Source: Montifringilla adamsi (Eukaryota; Chordata; Aves; Passeriformes; Passeridae). From it: 64,000 nt of DNA. The stretch is from the NCBI GenBank assembly GCA_017590115.1, contig JAGGNK010007559.1, positions 1 through 64,000 on the forward strand. Reading direction: 5' to 3'. Both the position numbers and the translations under genes were made by a program. The notes below the pieces were generated by a model. That model searched no databases. It had not been told where the DNA came from and saw only the letters and a list, made by a program, of their open reading frames with translations. Every line of letters begins with the position of its first letter. Positions within the stretch are counted from its first letter, which is position 1. This document shows positions 10,500-21,700 of this stretch, piece by piece.

Positions 10500-11265
10500 G
10501 AAATTGAAAAGGGAAAGGAGAAAAGTCCCCGCTACAAATCCACACGAGCTCACCTGTTCAGCTGCCGCTTCCCGGCACGAAGCTTTGTCCCTCGGCATCT
10601 CCTTTGAGCAATGCTCACCGTATCCAAGTGCGTATCCAGGTGTTCCCCCAGACCCTCTGAGAAGCTCTCACCGTCCTTCCACGGTGGAAGCCCCGAGAGC
10701 CCCCCATAAACCGCTCTACTCAGCAACTACATGCAAAACGGAACAAAGGCACCCAGCACGACCCCCTCATTCCCCACCCACCTGCTCCTCCATCGCCGTG
10801 TGGCTCCCTCTCCTCGGGACCTTGGGGTGTCCCAAATGACATCAGAGCCCCGAGTCTTCACCCCCCTTTCCTCACCCCCAAAGAAGGCACAGAACGAGTC
10901 CAACTGCCCTGGAAAGCAGCGCAGCGCTTCCTTCAAGCCCCTTCCACATGTACATCCCCCCAGAAAGGGACTCCGCCGCAACAAGAAAGGGGGGGCAGCC
11001 CCCAGAAGGGCTCAAGCTCCTCCCGGGCCTCGCTGTCACCGGCGAGGGGCAGAGAGAGGGAGCGGTAGGGACGGCACGGCACAGAGCGGGGGCCGCTCTC
11101 AGCGGGATGTCGGGAAAGCCGCAGGTCCGGCAGTGCCGGGCGGTGTGTCTGACCGGCATGGGAGATCCGCCGAGAGCCTCCGGCCCCGTGCAGGGGCCGA
11201 GGGGCGCCGGGCTCCGGCCCTCTGGGCTTTATTCTCCGGCGCCCCGAGCCCCGCGGCTGCGGGGA
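10500..11265. promoter_or_regulatory. CpG-rich block, possible orphan CpG island
   Basis: CpG dinucleotides are dense from about 10,970 to 11,260, for example ggcgaggggcagag, gacggcacggcac, gggcggtgtg and gccgaggggcgccggg. No coding exon of a known family was recognised. It could be the promoter of an unannotated, possibly non-coding plus-strand transcript, since an AATAAA follows at 12,035. This is inferred from composition only. Confidence 0.35.
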
Positions 11266-11560
11266 AAGAAGGAAAGGGAGGACGGGAACAGAGAAGGGAA
11301 AGCAGGGGATGAGAAACGGTAGGGAGGGAGGTCGGGATGTGGAGGAAAGCGGGAGGGGAAGGGAAATACCGGGAGGGGGGGAAGAGGGACTGGGGACAGA
11401 GGAGGGAGAGAGGGGGAATAGAAGAGAGTAGCGGGTTAGGGACAGGACAGGAAGGAGCCGGGTTTGGGAAGGAGAGGGAAATGGGGGAAAGGGAGCAAAA
11501 GAAGGCGAATACTGGGAGGAGGAAGGAGGGGCAGAGAGAGGGACAGGAGGGGAAAGCTCA
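11266..11560 (+). repeat. homopurine (GA-rich) tract
   Basis: About 300 bp in which the plus strand is overwhelmingly A and G (gggaggg, gagagaggggg, ggaggaggaagg words), with only scattered pyrimidines. Such tracts can form triplex DNA. The long ATG-opened frame starting at 11,337 is explained by the absence of T-containing stop codons and is not taken as a gene. Confidence 0.75.
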
Positions 11561-11609
11561 CAGAGCCCCGGCTCCACCCCGAGCCCGCCCCGCCCTGCCC
11601 GGGATGCTG

Positions 11610-11822
11610 CGCTCGGCAGCGCTCGGCAGCGCTCGGCTCGCTTCGGCTAGATTCGGCTACTATCGGCTGCATTCGGCTGGAATTGCGTGTTCGGCTCCGC
11701 TCGGCTCGGTTCGGCTAAGCTCGGAGCCGCTCTGTGTGTTCGGCTCCGCTCGGCTAAACTCGGAGCCGCTCTGTGTGTTCGGCTCCGCTCGGCTCGGTTC
11801 GGCTAAGCTCGGAGCCGCTCCC
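11610..11822 (+). repeat. CGGCT-based minisatellite
   Basis: The short word TCGGCT is repeated with spacer changes. It includes three copies of a unit of about 40-49 bp beginning 'tgtgttcggctccgctcgg' and ending 'ctcggagccgctc' (about 11,686-11,820), the middle copy lacking 'cggttcgg'. A related remnant, 'ggattcggc..gctcggctggattcggct', appears at about 13,567-13,597, on the other side of the G-depleted tract. Confidence 0.85.
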
Positions 11823-12034
11823 GTTCAAGGTGCGCCGCTCGCTGCTCCGCTGCTGCCGAGGCCCGAGGCACGGAAACCTCCACGCAAGATTAGACAAAGC
11901 AGCTTCTATGTTAAACCCTTTGTATCCCATAAGGAGAAAACTTCTCTACCTGTTTTCTCATTTTTCTTCTTTGATTTCAAAATCAGAGTTACGAAAACCT
12001 ACTCAAGTGCAAGTAAAAGATTTACTAAGTAGTC

Positions 12035-12040
12035 AATAAA
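12035..12040 (+). terminator. possible plus-strand polyadenylation signal
   Basis: AATAAA, followed by 'gttgtcctgt'. It lies just after the CpG-rich and purine-rich block and could end a non-coding transcript from that block. No transcript evidence is available from sequence alone. Confidence 0.2.
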
Positions 12041-12119
12041 GTTGTCCTGTAAATTTCATAACCTAAAGAAAAAGTTATACTTCTGTTTCCACAAAAAATA
12101 AACCACACGAGATTCCTAC

Positions 12120-13470
12120 TCACTGTGCCAAACTTTATTTAAAACACATCAAAAAAACCTCAAGATAAATAGTTCCACAACCAAAACAAAATGTATAAGT
12201 AACACTAAAACCACACATCCAAATGCAGCGTTTATCGGTCACTAATCCTCAAAATCCATTTTCTACATGCATTGTTAGGATGCCTCTTCACAACTGACCT
12301 TATCCCTCACAAACTTTAAATTGTAAATAAAAAAAATCCTATACATAACATAAACTCTTAAAATAACATTTATACACTCTTGTCCCAAATTACAGTTAAA
12401 ACACAAAACTTAAAATTATTAAAATAATTATAAATAAATACTTGTAAAATATTTAGTTACCCCCCCCAAAAAAAACCACAAACCCACAAAGAAGTTACCT
12501 CAAAATATCAAGCCTACAATTTAAAACAACCCTACTAAGACCCAACATAACAATAATACATCAGAAAAAAAACCAAAGAAACACAATCACTCAGACAAAA
12601 TTTACTTCTCAATATCAAAATAGTATAACCTTTTAAAAACCTAATTCTATTATTTGTAAATCTATTTTAAGACCTAAAATAACAACTCACATGTTAACTA
12701 CATTAAATAAACTTAGTTATTAACTAACCAAACAAAACAATAATACATCTATAACCTTAACTGTTACTACTAAATATAAATGATGTTAAACATACTACTT
12801 CACAAAATAAAACAATTTTTTATTAACACACAATCATAAATACCAAAATTAGAAAAAATACATTATATAAATTTTTCAAATCAATAAATCAATTTACAAA
12901 AACATTTAAAACTTTTAAAAAATAATCAATTACACATAAATAAAAAATAACTAAATAATATTTTGAAAAATTAAAACATTACCAAATAACTTTAATCATT
13001 AGTAAAAACTAAAATATTCATTTTATTAATAATTATAATTATTACTTTATATCTCCCCTACCTACTTAAATTTTTTCAAAAACCCCTACAAAAATCCTTA
13101 ACAAGTATATTTATAATTCAAATACAAAAAAAATGTACCAAAAAGCCATTAACAGGAAGACCAATAAATTAAACACATTAAAAATGCTTACAATTAAAAA
13201 TTACATACCTTAATAAGCAATATTCATATCTTAATGATTTATTATAAACACTTTCCAATTAATGATTAACATTAATTACTTTATACCAAAAAATACAAGA
13301 AACTGTTACTTTATCCAATAAATATAATAAACTATATCCAATAAATATAATAAACTATTTTTATATAACTAATAACTTAAAATCACACTTTATCAAAAAT
13401 ATAAAACTTAAAAACAACTTAAAAACCCCATTATTATCACTACACAGATATATACATATATATATGTGCA
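12120..13470. other. G-depleted, strand-asymmetric AT-rich tract
   Basis: The plus strand is nearly devoid of G while keeping a normal share of C. In the 720 bases 12,721-13,440 I counted 18 G (2.5%) and 111 C (15%), a GC skew of about -0.72. No open frame of note, no tandem unit and no recognised transposon. A reverse-strand AATAAA (TTTATT at 12,134-12,139) with GT-rich sequence beyond it sits at the left edge. That would suit a C-poor 3' untranslated region of a minus-strand transcript, but a G-to-A hypermutated retroelement is an equally good reading. Confidence 0.7.
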
Positions 13471-13619
13471 TCTCATATATCCATCTCAACAATATCAGGG
13501 TCGGGCAGGAGCTCATTAGGCGGTGACTGCACTCGCGCTAATTAATGGTCACGAGAGCAGGAGGCTGGATTCGGCCGAGCTCGGCTGGATTCGGCTCACA
13601 GATTTCCTGATGGATCAAG

Positions 13620-14045
13620 GCAGATTCCCACTTTTGGCTGGGGGCGCCTGGGTGTGAACGGTGGCTTTTTCCCACAGGTGTGAAAGATTTCCACCCTCGT
13701 GTCTTGGAGCCGGCTCAGAGGAGGCCCCTGGGAGTCGAAGGCCAGCCCTAGTTCCTGGCAGCTTTCATCTGGGAGAAAACCTGTGATGTTTGCAAATCTA
13801 GGAGACAGAATTTCACTTTTCGCCACAGGCGCCCGGATGCCAATGATGGCTCTTTTTAGAAGGAAGCAAGGTTTACCACCCCCAAGGCTTGGAGGCAGGT
13901 TGGAGGAGGCCCCCAGTAGTCCAAGGCCACCCAGAGCCATGGTTACTGGCAGCTTCTGTCTGGGAGAAATCCCTCAATGTTCCGAGTTTAAGGAATGTGG
14001 CAGCCCACATTCCCACGGGTGCCCCTGGCTTGGCAAGAAGCCTGG
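13620..14045 (+). repeat. tandem repeat, about 191-bp unit, about 2.3 copies
   Basis: 'ctggcagctttcatctggga' (13,755) and 'ctggcagcttctgtctggga' (13,946) are 191 bp apart. The sequence between aligns unit to unit: 'cacttttggctgggggcgcc' with 'cacttttcgccacaggcgcc', and 'cggctcagaggaggcccctg' with 'caggttggaggaggccccca'. A partial third unit follows with 'cccacgggtgcccctggct'. The unit is unrelated, as far as I can see, to the 200-bp satellite. Confidence 0.8.
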
Positions 14046-14269
14046 CACATCCTAGTCCAGGCCGTTGGATTCATTTGCCACCTTCTACTGCAATTATCCT
14101 GCCATGGAAACTGTTAAATCACAGACTACAAAATGAGAGACTCTTCCTGAAACAGAAATAAATTCCAGCTCCAGAAAAGCTCACTGACACATTTAGAAAC
14201 ACTTCAGCAAAGCAAACCCTTGGAAAAAGCAAAGGTGGTTTGTGGTCGCCTGGGTCTCCTAGGCACTGT

Positions 14270-14740
14270 GAGCCAAAGGGGAGAGGAGTCTAATGATAGG
14301 AACAGGAGGACAGAGACCAGTCAAGAGAGAAATGGGCTGAGGGACAGGGAGGAAAGAAATTAAAACATTGGGGCAGGGACCTAGAATGAGAGCATCCGAG
14401 AAAGAAAAAGTGTACTTAGAATACAGGGCACAGAGAGAGAGAGAGAGGAAATAAAAGTTGGGTGGACATCACAAAGGCCTAGAGGGTATATGGGGAGCAT
14501 TTAAAAATTTGGAAGACAGATAAATGGAAAAAGACAAAAATATCAATGAACTGAGATAGAGGATGAAGACAAGAGAGATGGAGAAGAGGATGGAAGTGCA
14601 GAAAGAAAAAGAAAATAGAGGGGTAGAATGTGAGAGAAAGACACAAGATTAGACAATAGGAGAGGGAGAGGTGCAGGAAAGGAGAAAAAATTACATCAGC
14701 AGGAGAAGGGTGGGAGGGATGGGATGCAGAAGAGGGGCAA
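14270..14740 (+). other. purine-rich non-coding stretch with a short (GA)n run
   Basis: The plus strand is rich in A and G, with a pure GA run near 14,432-14,446 (agagagagagagag). No coding frame of substance is present. It is a second strand-asymmetric segment in this flank. Confidence 0.6.
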
Positions 14741-15099
14741 CATGGACTAATGGGTCCAGGACTCATCGCAGCTCCCACTTAACAGCTGCTGGGGGAATTT
14801 GACAGTTCAGATGTATCTTTGTCGGTCTCTCCCTCTCCATCCCTTACTCTGTACTTCCAGTGGCTCAGTTGTCAGCCACCTAAGACATTAAGGTCTTACA
14901 ACTTTAACAGTATGAGGCTTCACAAATACACAGCTTCACAAGTGCAGACACTACATGGTCACACATACAGGCCCTGCGGTGCCGGCGGTGATCTGCTAAG
15001 GACTATGCCTACAGAAATTCTTCTTCACTCGGAAGAAGGGTGAGGAAGAGGAGATCCCAACACTCCTCCCCGGCAAGAATGACACGGTTTTCCCGTGAA

Positions 15100-15715
15100 A
15101 TTTGTGGGGTTACTTCTCAGACTTTATCCCTGCACCCACTCCACTCCCCCAACTTCCGCCTTCCCGGTCAAACGGGCACTCCTCGCAACGCAGCGCTGCC
15201 GGAGCTCATCTCCACTGCGGTGACCGACGGCCTCGGGGGGACGACGCCACACGCACCGGGAAGACTGCGGACTTCACTCGCCGCCCGGCATGTGGCTGGG
15301 ACGGCGCGATAAGACAGGCAGGAAGCTACGCCCGACTCCCGCCGAGCCGAGCCCCGGCAGAGCGGCGGAGCCGGGCCCGCCCCGCGCCCCGCCCCGNNNN
15401 NNNGCCCGCGCCCCGCCCCGCCCCGCCCGCCGCGCGCCCGGCCTGCGGCAGCGCGCCCCGCCCCCGTCGCTAGGGAAGTGAGGTCACGCAGTATGGTGGC
15501 TGGGGGCCGGAGGGGCTGAGCGCCGGTCGTGTCGGGAATCCGTATCCATCTTGCTCGGGAGCTGCGGCGACGGTCTTGACTGTCTCGCTAGTATCGAGCG
15601 GCGAGACCAAAGCCGCGATGGCATCCGAAACCGCAGGACTGTGAGGCATCAGAACGAGACCCAGCAGGCCGGGCAGAGCAACAGAAGCGGGTCGCGGACG
15701 AGCCGAGCTGCCGCC
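15100..15715 (+). promoter_or_regulatory. CSNK1D: CSNK1D CpG-island promoter and 5' untranslated region
   Basis: Dense CpG and several GC-box-like CCCCGCCC motifs (15,376-15,470) lead into the first CSNK1D exon. An ETS-like GGAAGTG followed by AGGTCACG lies at about 15,473-15,488. No TATA box is apparent, which suits a housekeeping-type promoter. The transcription start cannot be set from sequence; a start somewhere in 15,470-15,560 would give a 5' leader of about 150-250 bases. No in-frame ATG precedes the start codon at 15,716. Confidence 0.75.
15397..15403. other. assembly gap of seven N
   Basis: Seven undetermined bases inside a CCCCGCC-type run of the promoter. Their true length may differ from seven. 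Confidence 0.98.
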
Positions 15716-15791
15716 ATGGAGCTGAGGGTTGGGAACCGGTACCGGCTGGGCCGGAAGATCGGGAGCGGCTCCTTCGGGGATATCTACCTGG
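15716..15791 (+). CDS. CSNK1D: CSNK1D coding exon 1
   Basis: Starts at ATG in a good Kozak context (gccgccATGG) and encodes [20 protein letters not shown] through YL plus the first base of Gly26. Donor G|GTAAGG. The reading frame is open upstream to a TTG at 15,551, but no upstream ATG exists in it, so the start is firm. Confidence 0.97.
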
Positions 15792-18700
15792 GTAAGGAGG
15801 ATGGCTCGCTGGGGATTTAGTTGCCCGTTTTCTGGCTGTGTGGAGAACATCGAGGGCCTAGCCGGGTCGGGCAAGTGCCTGGGCTAGGGACACAACAGCA
15901 GTAATTTAATATTTCGTTGACATCATGCCCTGATTTGGATAGTGCGGAAATCGGGGATTCTGGTTTACTCGGCTGCCTCTTCTCATTGTTGTCTAGTGAC
16001 CTTGGGCACCGTTCGAGTCTGTAAAATGGGCATAAGGGTAAAAATCGCCTCATCTGAAAACAAGGAATTAAAAAACCCAAAATCACATAAACCTTAAAAA
16101 CCCCGCAACCCACACCATTCGGAAAAACGTTTCGGGAAAGAAACGTACCGGGGTTAAATGTCGCTGCAGTGGACTAGGGGAAATTGTCAGAAGGATGTTT
16201 CTATCTCCTGTGAGGCCTAAAAAAAAAAATTACACAAAGACAAGTGATTAGGTTTACCTTTAAATCCTTCAAACAATCCTCGTAGTTTGGCTACTCCTGT
16301 TGCTGACCATCGCCTAATCGTGATCGCTGTGCGATTGTAAAACGTACAGGATTGGAATCGTCTTTGCCAGTCCATTATTATATATAGCTCTCTGACATAG
16401 TCTACTGCTGTTGTTTATGACAAGCACACGTAGTGGGTGCAAGAAATTTTGAAAGCAGTTCTTTTTAAAATACATATTGGGCAAACTCTCAAGCCATGTG
16501 AAGTGGCTTAAATCCAAAGAAATATAAGCATTATGTCCCGTCCGGTAGACACAAGTACTCTGCTTTTGAAAACTGTGTTAACCTAGAAAGGCAAATCAGG
16601 GAAGGAGGGGAAGGTGGAACTTGCAGGGGTTAAGGTTTATTGACTGCATATTTGTGGAAGATAAAAATAATGTCACTTGCTAGCTTATGTGGTACGTTTA
16701 CAGTGCATGCAGTATGAGAGGTGGGGGCTGTTTTTCTATACATCTTGCAGTGCACAGCTGGCATTCCAAAATAATTCGTTACCAAAAGCTACTTGTTTAC
16801 AGATAGTGAAATACGGTTATCCATAAGACAGATCATATGCCTGATGAAAAATACGCATTTTTAACTGAAGGTATGTGGTGGTCTAGAGTCAGAGAACGTG
16901 ATTCTTCCTCTCTGCAATGCATGTGTAGAGGATTGAAGATGTGACTATAGAAGACTGTGGTAAAGCTTGTGCAAAAAATCCTTGTTAGCTTCCACTGGAA
17001 TTTTGGGGAGCAATTAAGACATCAGTTAAAATCTGAAAAGTCTTAGGTGATTTGAAAAATTTAAACTTGACTACTGCTCAGATAAATCAGATTGTATTAC
17101 AGTATTGATATCAAGTGCAAGTGAAAGAAACGTTTATGTGTCACTTTTATCTCTGTGAATGCAGCTTCCAACAGTGAAGTTGTACAGAAAGTAATAGTTC
17201 CCTGAATGCTAGTGTATATATTAATACCATACTGAATTCTGTGCAATAAATCCTCTGCATTTTACATTTTTTTTATTTCTAAATAATTGTCCTGGATTTA
17301 CTCTCGGGGTTTACTGCAAATGTCATGCCATTTACATGGAAGCATGGCTCAGGCATGGAACTACCATGGAAGTACATGAATGGAAGATCCAGCTGGTGGC
17401 ATTTGTTTTTCCAGGGGACATTACTGTCTCTCAAGAGCTGAAGCCTTTTGTAGAGTCCCCTTTGCTTTGCCTGCCATTATCTCGTAGAACAGATGTTTGA
17501 AAACTGTGTTGTAATAACGAAATGTGGTCGTTTTTTTAAAAATCCCAGTTACAACTCCATTGTTCAGACTGTACAGGAGACATAAGTGTCTTAAAATAAT
17601 TTCTAAAGTTATTTCAGAAGTCAATATTTATTTTCAAGTTGACGTGCTTTCCGATAGGCCTTGGTGACTTTACAGATTATTTCAGCATACGTTCCCTACT
17701 CAGTTTTGTGCTTTGAAAATGAAAATATGACTATTTTTGCCTGTTTCCAGTCCCGAAGTTTTGTCTTAAATGCAGCTACAAGGGTGTTGAAGACATGTCA
17801 GAGTAGAGGGGAACCTCTAGTTAGGCTTTTGAAAGTGGGGATCAGATCGAACCATAGATGATGTACTTCACATGATCCTGAACCGTGAGGTAAAGCAGAA
17901 AAGGGCCGAATTCCTAAAGTAGAGAGACTTGGAGATAATATATGTGAAGTGTCACACTTTTCCTTTTGCTATTTCCTTTTCTCCTGTAGTTTGTAAGTTT
18001 GCTTGGCTGTGAGAGTGTGTATTTTCTTGACTGTTTCTATTTAAGAATGTCAGTTTCTCCCTACATACTTTGAAAGTGAACAGGTAAGCCATTTTTTTGA
18101 TTCTTAAAACAAGAATTTAATGAGATTTAAAGAAAGCTTTTGCAGACTGCATGTTCTTTAGTCTAGATGATCTGCCTTCCAGCCAAGTAAAATGAGGTGT
18201 CACGCTACAGCTGGACCACGTTGGGATCTAGGGAAATTGTAGTCTCTATTTCCAAGACATAAGAGGAGGTGATTTGAATTCTTAGTACTTCTTCTGTTGG
18301 CAGGTCTGTTTGCCACATTTGTAAAGATCAATTCCGAGCATTTTTACCCCAAACTGGAAGTGGAAAGACATTCCTGAGAAGATGCCCTTGGTTTAGTTTT
18401 GTGTTTTTCTGGGGTTTTTTGTTTGGTTTTTTTTTTTTTTTTTTAATGGGATAGCAGCAATTTTGGCTTCTTGTTATGCAGTGTCTAATAGTTGTCTCTT
18501 GTAATCCTAATCTGTTGGAGAGTATCTAAAGTTTCAGAGGAATTTTTAGATAATCGTGGCTGAAAGTACTTTATCTCTGGATGTTTGCCATTTAGAAGTA
18601 GTTTGTTGATGCTCATTTTTGTTTCGGTCTTGGCACAGGAAATGCATCTTAAAAATATTTTGACCAGTGTTTTAATTCTTCTGGTTTTAGGAACTGATAT

Positions 18701-21700
18701 TGCTGCCGGAGAAGAGGTTGCAATAAAGTTGGAATGTGTGAAAACCAAACATCCTCAGCTTCACATCGAGAGTAAAATCTACAAAATGATGCAGGGTGGA
18801 GGCAAGCAAACTATTTTCCATCTTCAAAGATTTTAATGCTTTTGCACCTTTGATCTATCTGCCACCTGAAAGTTAATGTTTGGGATCTGTTTTGAGAAGT
18901 AAGGAGAAGGTGGGAAAGGCATCAGGGTAAATGAAGAGCAGCAATTCAGTTCGGCAAGGGTTGTAGAGGAGCAGTTCCAAATCGTGGCTATCACACTTTA
19001 TGATAACCAGTAAGATCCTCCAAAGTTTCTCATGGTTCCTGAAGTATTAAAAGGGAAGGACCTTGTGCAATGTGAAACAAAGCTTGGTCCCAGAACAGTG
19101 ATTTATTTCTGATTCTCATGGATGAGTGAAAGATGGTAACCACTGCTTTGGACCATTTAACCTGACTTGCTTATTATGGTAGCACAGTTCTAAGCTTTTA
19201 AACATCAGGTTATTTTTTGTTGTACATGTTAGTGTTCTTTTTTCTGTGTTAAAAGTATTTCTTTGCTGGGAGAGTTCAAAGACAAAATGGCATTAGTAGT
19301 GGAGAAGAGGAGTGCAGCAACTTCGTAGCTACTGTGTGTTGCTTTGCTACAGTAACTTATATATTTTGGAATTCCGGAAACCTAACATTCCTGTGTAGTT
19401 CTGGGACTTAAACCCGGTGTAGTACAGTTTTGTGTTTGTTTCGTAGTCCCTTGAATTCTTCCTAAATGAGGATGTGGTTTGCATAAAGAGTACATTCCAT
19501 GCTGTATCTCAAGTACATGCCAAGTAGGGTAATAAGACCTCTAAAAATTTATAATAATGTGCATTTGCATTTAGTTATTTTTTAATTCCCACCTCATTCA
19601 GTTGCCACCTGCTTGTAACTGAAATAGCCTTCATAGAATAACTCATGCTTCCTTTAAATTCAGTGAATTATGGCATTTCACACCAAAATGCATAGAATTA
19701 ACTCCGAGTAAGGTATTTGAAAATCTGAATAAGGCTGTCTACATGCAGGTTTATTTCAAAATAGTTGAGTGTTTCTACATTTTTATATGAAATAAGGTTC
19801 CTCCATAAACGTTCCTGACTTCCTCCATAAATTTGGGCTAATTATCCTACTGTAAAACTGAATGAATAATGCATCTCATAAACAGTGCTACTTTGGTAGA
19901 GATGCACCAAACAGCAAATACCATGGAACTGAAGGAAAGACACAAATATGAAGGAAGGGCAGAAATTCATTGCAAATTTTGATGAAGGAGACAGATATTT
20001 CATGGTGATTTTGTAGGCTTTGAAACTAAGTTAATTTCTAAGGCCTTCTTCAGTTACAGTATCTAGTGGTTTGTCAGGGTTTTATTTTCAGACTCCTGAT
20101 TTGTGCCTTATTGCATCTTAGAGACTACATGAACATTAATATTGGTAAAATGCTTAGGGTTCAAATCCAACAAAGATGCTCAATACTTTAAAGTTACAAG
20201 ATAAGTATGAAGACTAGAAGGTTTCTGGGGAAAAGAAAAACGGCTATTTTTAGACCTCTGTTGCTATAATTTGATTTATATTTATAATTTGATATATTGA
20301 TACTGCTGGAAATTATCACACATTTAATTTTGGAATGTCTGAACATAAAACATTAAGCTTCACTGTAAATAGAAACATTCATGGTAAAGACACTCAGAAA
20401 TAATCTTTAGAGCATTGACGATTTGTGTGTATGAATTGTATAAATCAAATTGTTATACAGAATAAATGATTTTTTTTTTCCTAGTGGGTATTCCCACAAT
20501 TAAGTGGTGTGGAGCTGAAGGGGACTACAACGTTATGGTGATGGAGTTGTTGGGACCGAGTCTTGAAGATCTCTTCAATTTTTGTTCAAGGAAATTTAGT
20601 CTCAAGACAGTCCTATTACTTGCTGACCAAATGGTAGGAAATGGCTTTGTTATCTTGATCGTGAAATATGTTGGGATATTGAATTTTTTTGATCATACAT
20701 ATTTTATTTCTAAAATTCAGAGCTGAATAGGCTGTTTTAATAGAGAAAAAATTCAAAAGTAGCTGTTTTTGTAAATCCAAGCTATCCCATCAAAAGTGAT
20801 TGCCAATTCTTCTTTAAAAACTGGATCTGCACTGTTTGCAAACCAGGTGTTGCACTGCTCAAAGACTTAAGAAATTTCCCCAAGAAAGTTTTTGGAAACA
20901 GATTATCCTGGTTTTGTAAAATAGACACGGGCAAAGAGCTGGAAAGAAGGTTTGTCTGTTGTCTTCTAAATTATGTTCTCTTTAATGCCCTTATATTTTA
21001 CAATAAAAAGGGGGGTTGCCTCTTTCATTATTTAGACACAATTGCTAGTGTTTTTGTCAGAAAAAGATGTGTGCTTAGTCTCTCGACAATGATTTTTTTT
21101 TGTGGTTCTGTATTTAGATTAGTCGAATTGAATATATTCACTCTAAGAACTTCATCCACCGAGATGTGAAGCCAGATAACTTCTTAATGGGCCTGGGGAA
21201 GAAAGGCAATCTTGTCTACATAATAGACTTTGGACTAGCAAAGAAGTATCGAGATGCTCGAACTCACCAACATATTCCATATCGTGAAAATAAAAATTTA
21301 ACGGGAACTGCCCGTTATGCATCCATCAACACTCATCTTGGAATTGGTGAGCTGGGGAAAGCAATAAATAGAAACTTCAAGAGTGTCGATGCATGTAATT
21401 TTAGTGCAAGTGGATGTTGCTTTGTGGAGGCATAGGAGACAGTCCCTATTTTTGACACTTAAGAGTACAGCATGCATGGCCTTGTGTATCTTGATTAGGT
21501 GGGATTCAGTCTGTATTAGGTGTCTGTTCAGTCTGAGTTTGTAATGCTCAGGAATTAGCACATTTTTAAATAACTGCAAGTATAATAGTCTTTTCTTTTA
21601 CTGGACGAGTTTATCATGGGCATAGTAGCTCTCAGCTGTCTCTTGTTTTTGTAAGGGTTTTTATAACAGTCTTGTTGCACAGACTTTTGTTTTGCCAGTA

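Noticed and set aside
10933..11577. 214-codon minus-strand frame rich in Pro and Ser
   Set aside because: It is the complement of the homopurine tract; its composition alone explains it.
11337..12032. 231-codon ATG frame
   Set aside because: It runs through purine-rich and CGGCT-repeat DNA, where stops are rare. The protein is low-complexity with repeated sections.
15551..15715. In-frame extension of CSNK1D upstream of the ATG
   Set aside because: The frame opens at TTG, not ATG. The ATG at 15,716 has a strong Kozak context and gives the family's normal N-terminus.
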